Notes under the pieces: generated by a model
What the model was told of the DNA's origin: nothing
What the model saw: only the letters and a program-made list of their open reading frames with translations
Database searches by the model: none
Shown: piece after piece, positions 63,846-64,000 of the stretch
Layout of the letters: every line of letters begins with the position of its first letter
How positions within the stretch are numbered: position 1 is the first letter of the stretch
Source: JAOPZW01 sp963803375
GTDB taxonomy: Bacteria > Actinomycetota > Thermoleophilia > Solirubrobacterales > Solirubrobacteraceae
Assembly (NCBI GenBank): GCA_963803375.1
Contig: CAWDMB010000001.1
Location: 347,435-411,434 of the forward strand
Reading direction: 5' to 3'
DNA length: 64,000 nt
Made by a program: the position numbers and the translations under genes

Positions 63846-64000
63846 CGTGCCTACAGCCTAAGCACACATCTACGCCGAACTCAAGGGGCACGACACAAAT
63901 CGTGTGCCTACAGGATTCGCGTCCTCCGCGGATCGAGAACGGCTCTACAGAGCCATTCTCAACCCAAAACCGGACCGAAAATGCCTACGAACTTCGGAAG
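63846..64000. other. IS1634 noncoding right end
   Basis: Carries the transposase promoter region and the right terminal inverted repeat; no further gene. The window ends at the outer edge of the repeat. Confidence 0.7.

Larger units (their letters stand above)
62052..64000 (-). mobile_element. IS1634-like insertion sequence
   Basis: Left end CTTCCGAAGTTGGTAGGCA at 62052; the window's last bases are the complement of CTTCCGAAGTTCGTAGGCA, ending exactly at 64000, so the element of about 1.95 kb fills this end. One substitution between the 19-bp terminal repeats. Inserted in the RT gene of a group II intron. Any duplication beyond 64000 cannot be seen. Confidence 0.88.

Noticed and set aside
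50823..64000. A tRNA-integrated phage or ICE with attachment repeats
   Set aside because: No integrase was found and the tRNA 3' end does not recur downstream in the window.

Overview
The window is about 73% G+C, uses many GTG and TTG starts and packs genes tightly with frequent 1-4 nt stop/start overlaps. Gene order, codon use and the mix of families (DinB with a Gram-positive SOS box, LuxR-type regulators with GAF kinases, an R2lox protein, CsrA in an actinobacterial background) suggest a high-GC actinobacterium of the Thermoleophilia/Solirubrobacterales type. That placement is inference; no rRNA gene is present to prove it.

Region 1 (1-14.5 kb) is a housekeeping block: glmU (5' end cut by the window edge), prs, two small genes, two unknown proteins, rplY, pth, a methyltransferase, convergent dinB, then mfd, a PrsA/SurA-like foldase lipoprotein, mazG, eno and a FtsB-like division protein. 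A perfect CGAAC-N4-GTTCG SOS box sits at the dinB start.

Region 2 (14.6-33.3 kb) is the most coherent accessory block and looks like a redox/hypoxia-type stress regulon. It holds a tandem universal stress protein, four intact paralogous NAD/FAD oxidoreductases plus a decayed fifth, a zinc alcohol dehydrogenase, a GNAT-acyl-CoA-synthetase fusion, an ABC exporter, a heavy-metal P1B-type ATPase, a minimal USP fragment, a DevS/DosT-like GAF kinase and two DevR-like LuxR response regulators. A recurring ~14 bp sequence close to CGGACTACGGAGSC lies upstream of several of these genes and may be the operator of the response regulators.

Region 3 (33.3-50.8 kb) is mixed: two inverted copies of a ~170 bp MITE inserted at CTAG, CsrA, a nuclease, a DUF2090 aldolase-like protein, a catalytically dead rhomboid-like protein, a truncated metallo-hydrolase, an R2lox oxidase followed by an IS982-like element, an ECF sigma factor carrying its own zinc-finger and tail, tRNA-Leu(UAA), a probable PHM-like copper protein fused to a cupredoxin, a secreted glycosidase-like protein, an HxlR/DsbA-like divergent pair, an acetolactate-synthase-like enzyme, Ppx/GppA, a 2-hydroxyacid dehydrogenase and initiator tRNA-fMet.

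Region 4 (50.9-64 kb) is a decayed mobile-element island beginning at tRNA-fMet: fragments of IS1380, IS66-like and another transposase, an SDR epimerase, an alpha/beta hydrolase, a c-di-AMP (ydaO-type) riboswitch ahead of an M23 peptidase with a frameshifted 48-bp repeat array, an intact IS110 recombinase with long noncoding ends (candidate bridge RNA), a truncated group II intron reverse transcriptase, and an IS1634-like element whose terminal repeat ends exactly at the window edge.
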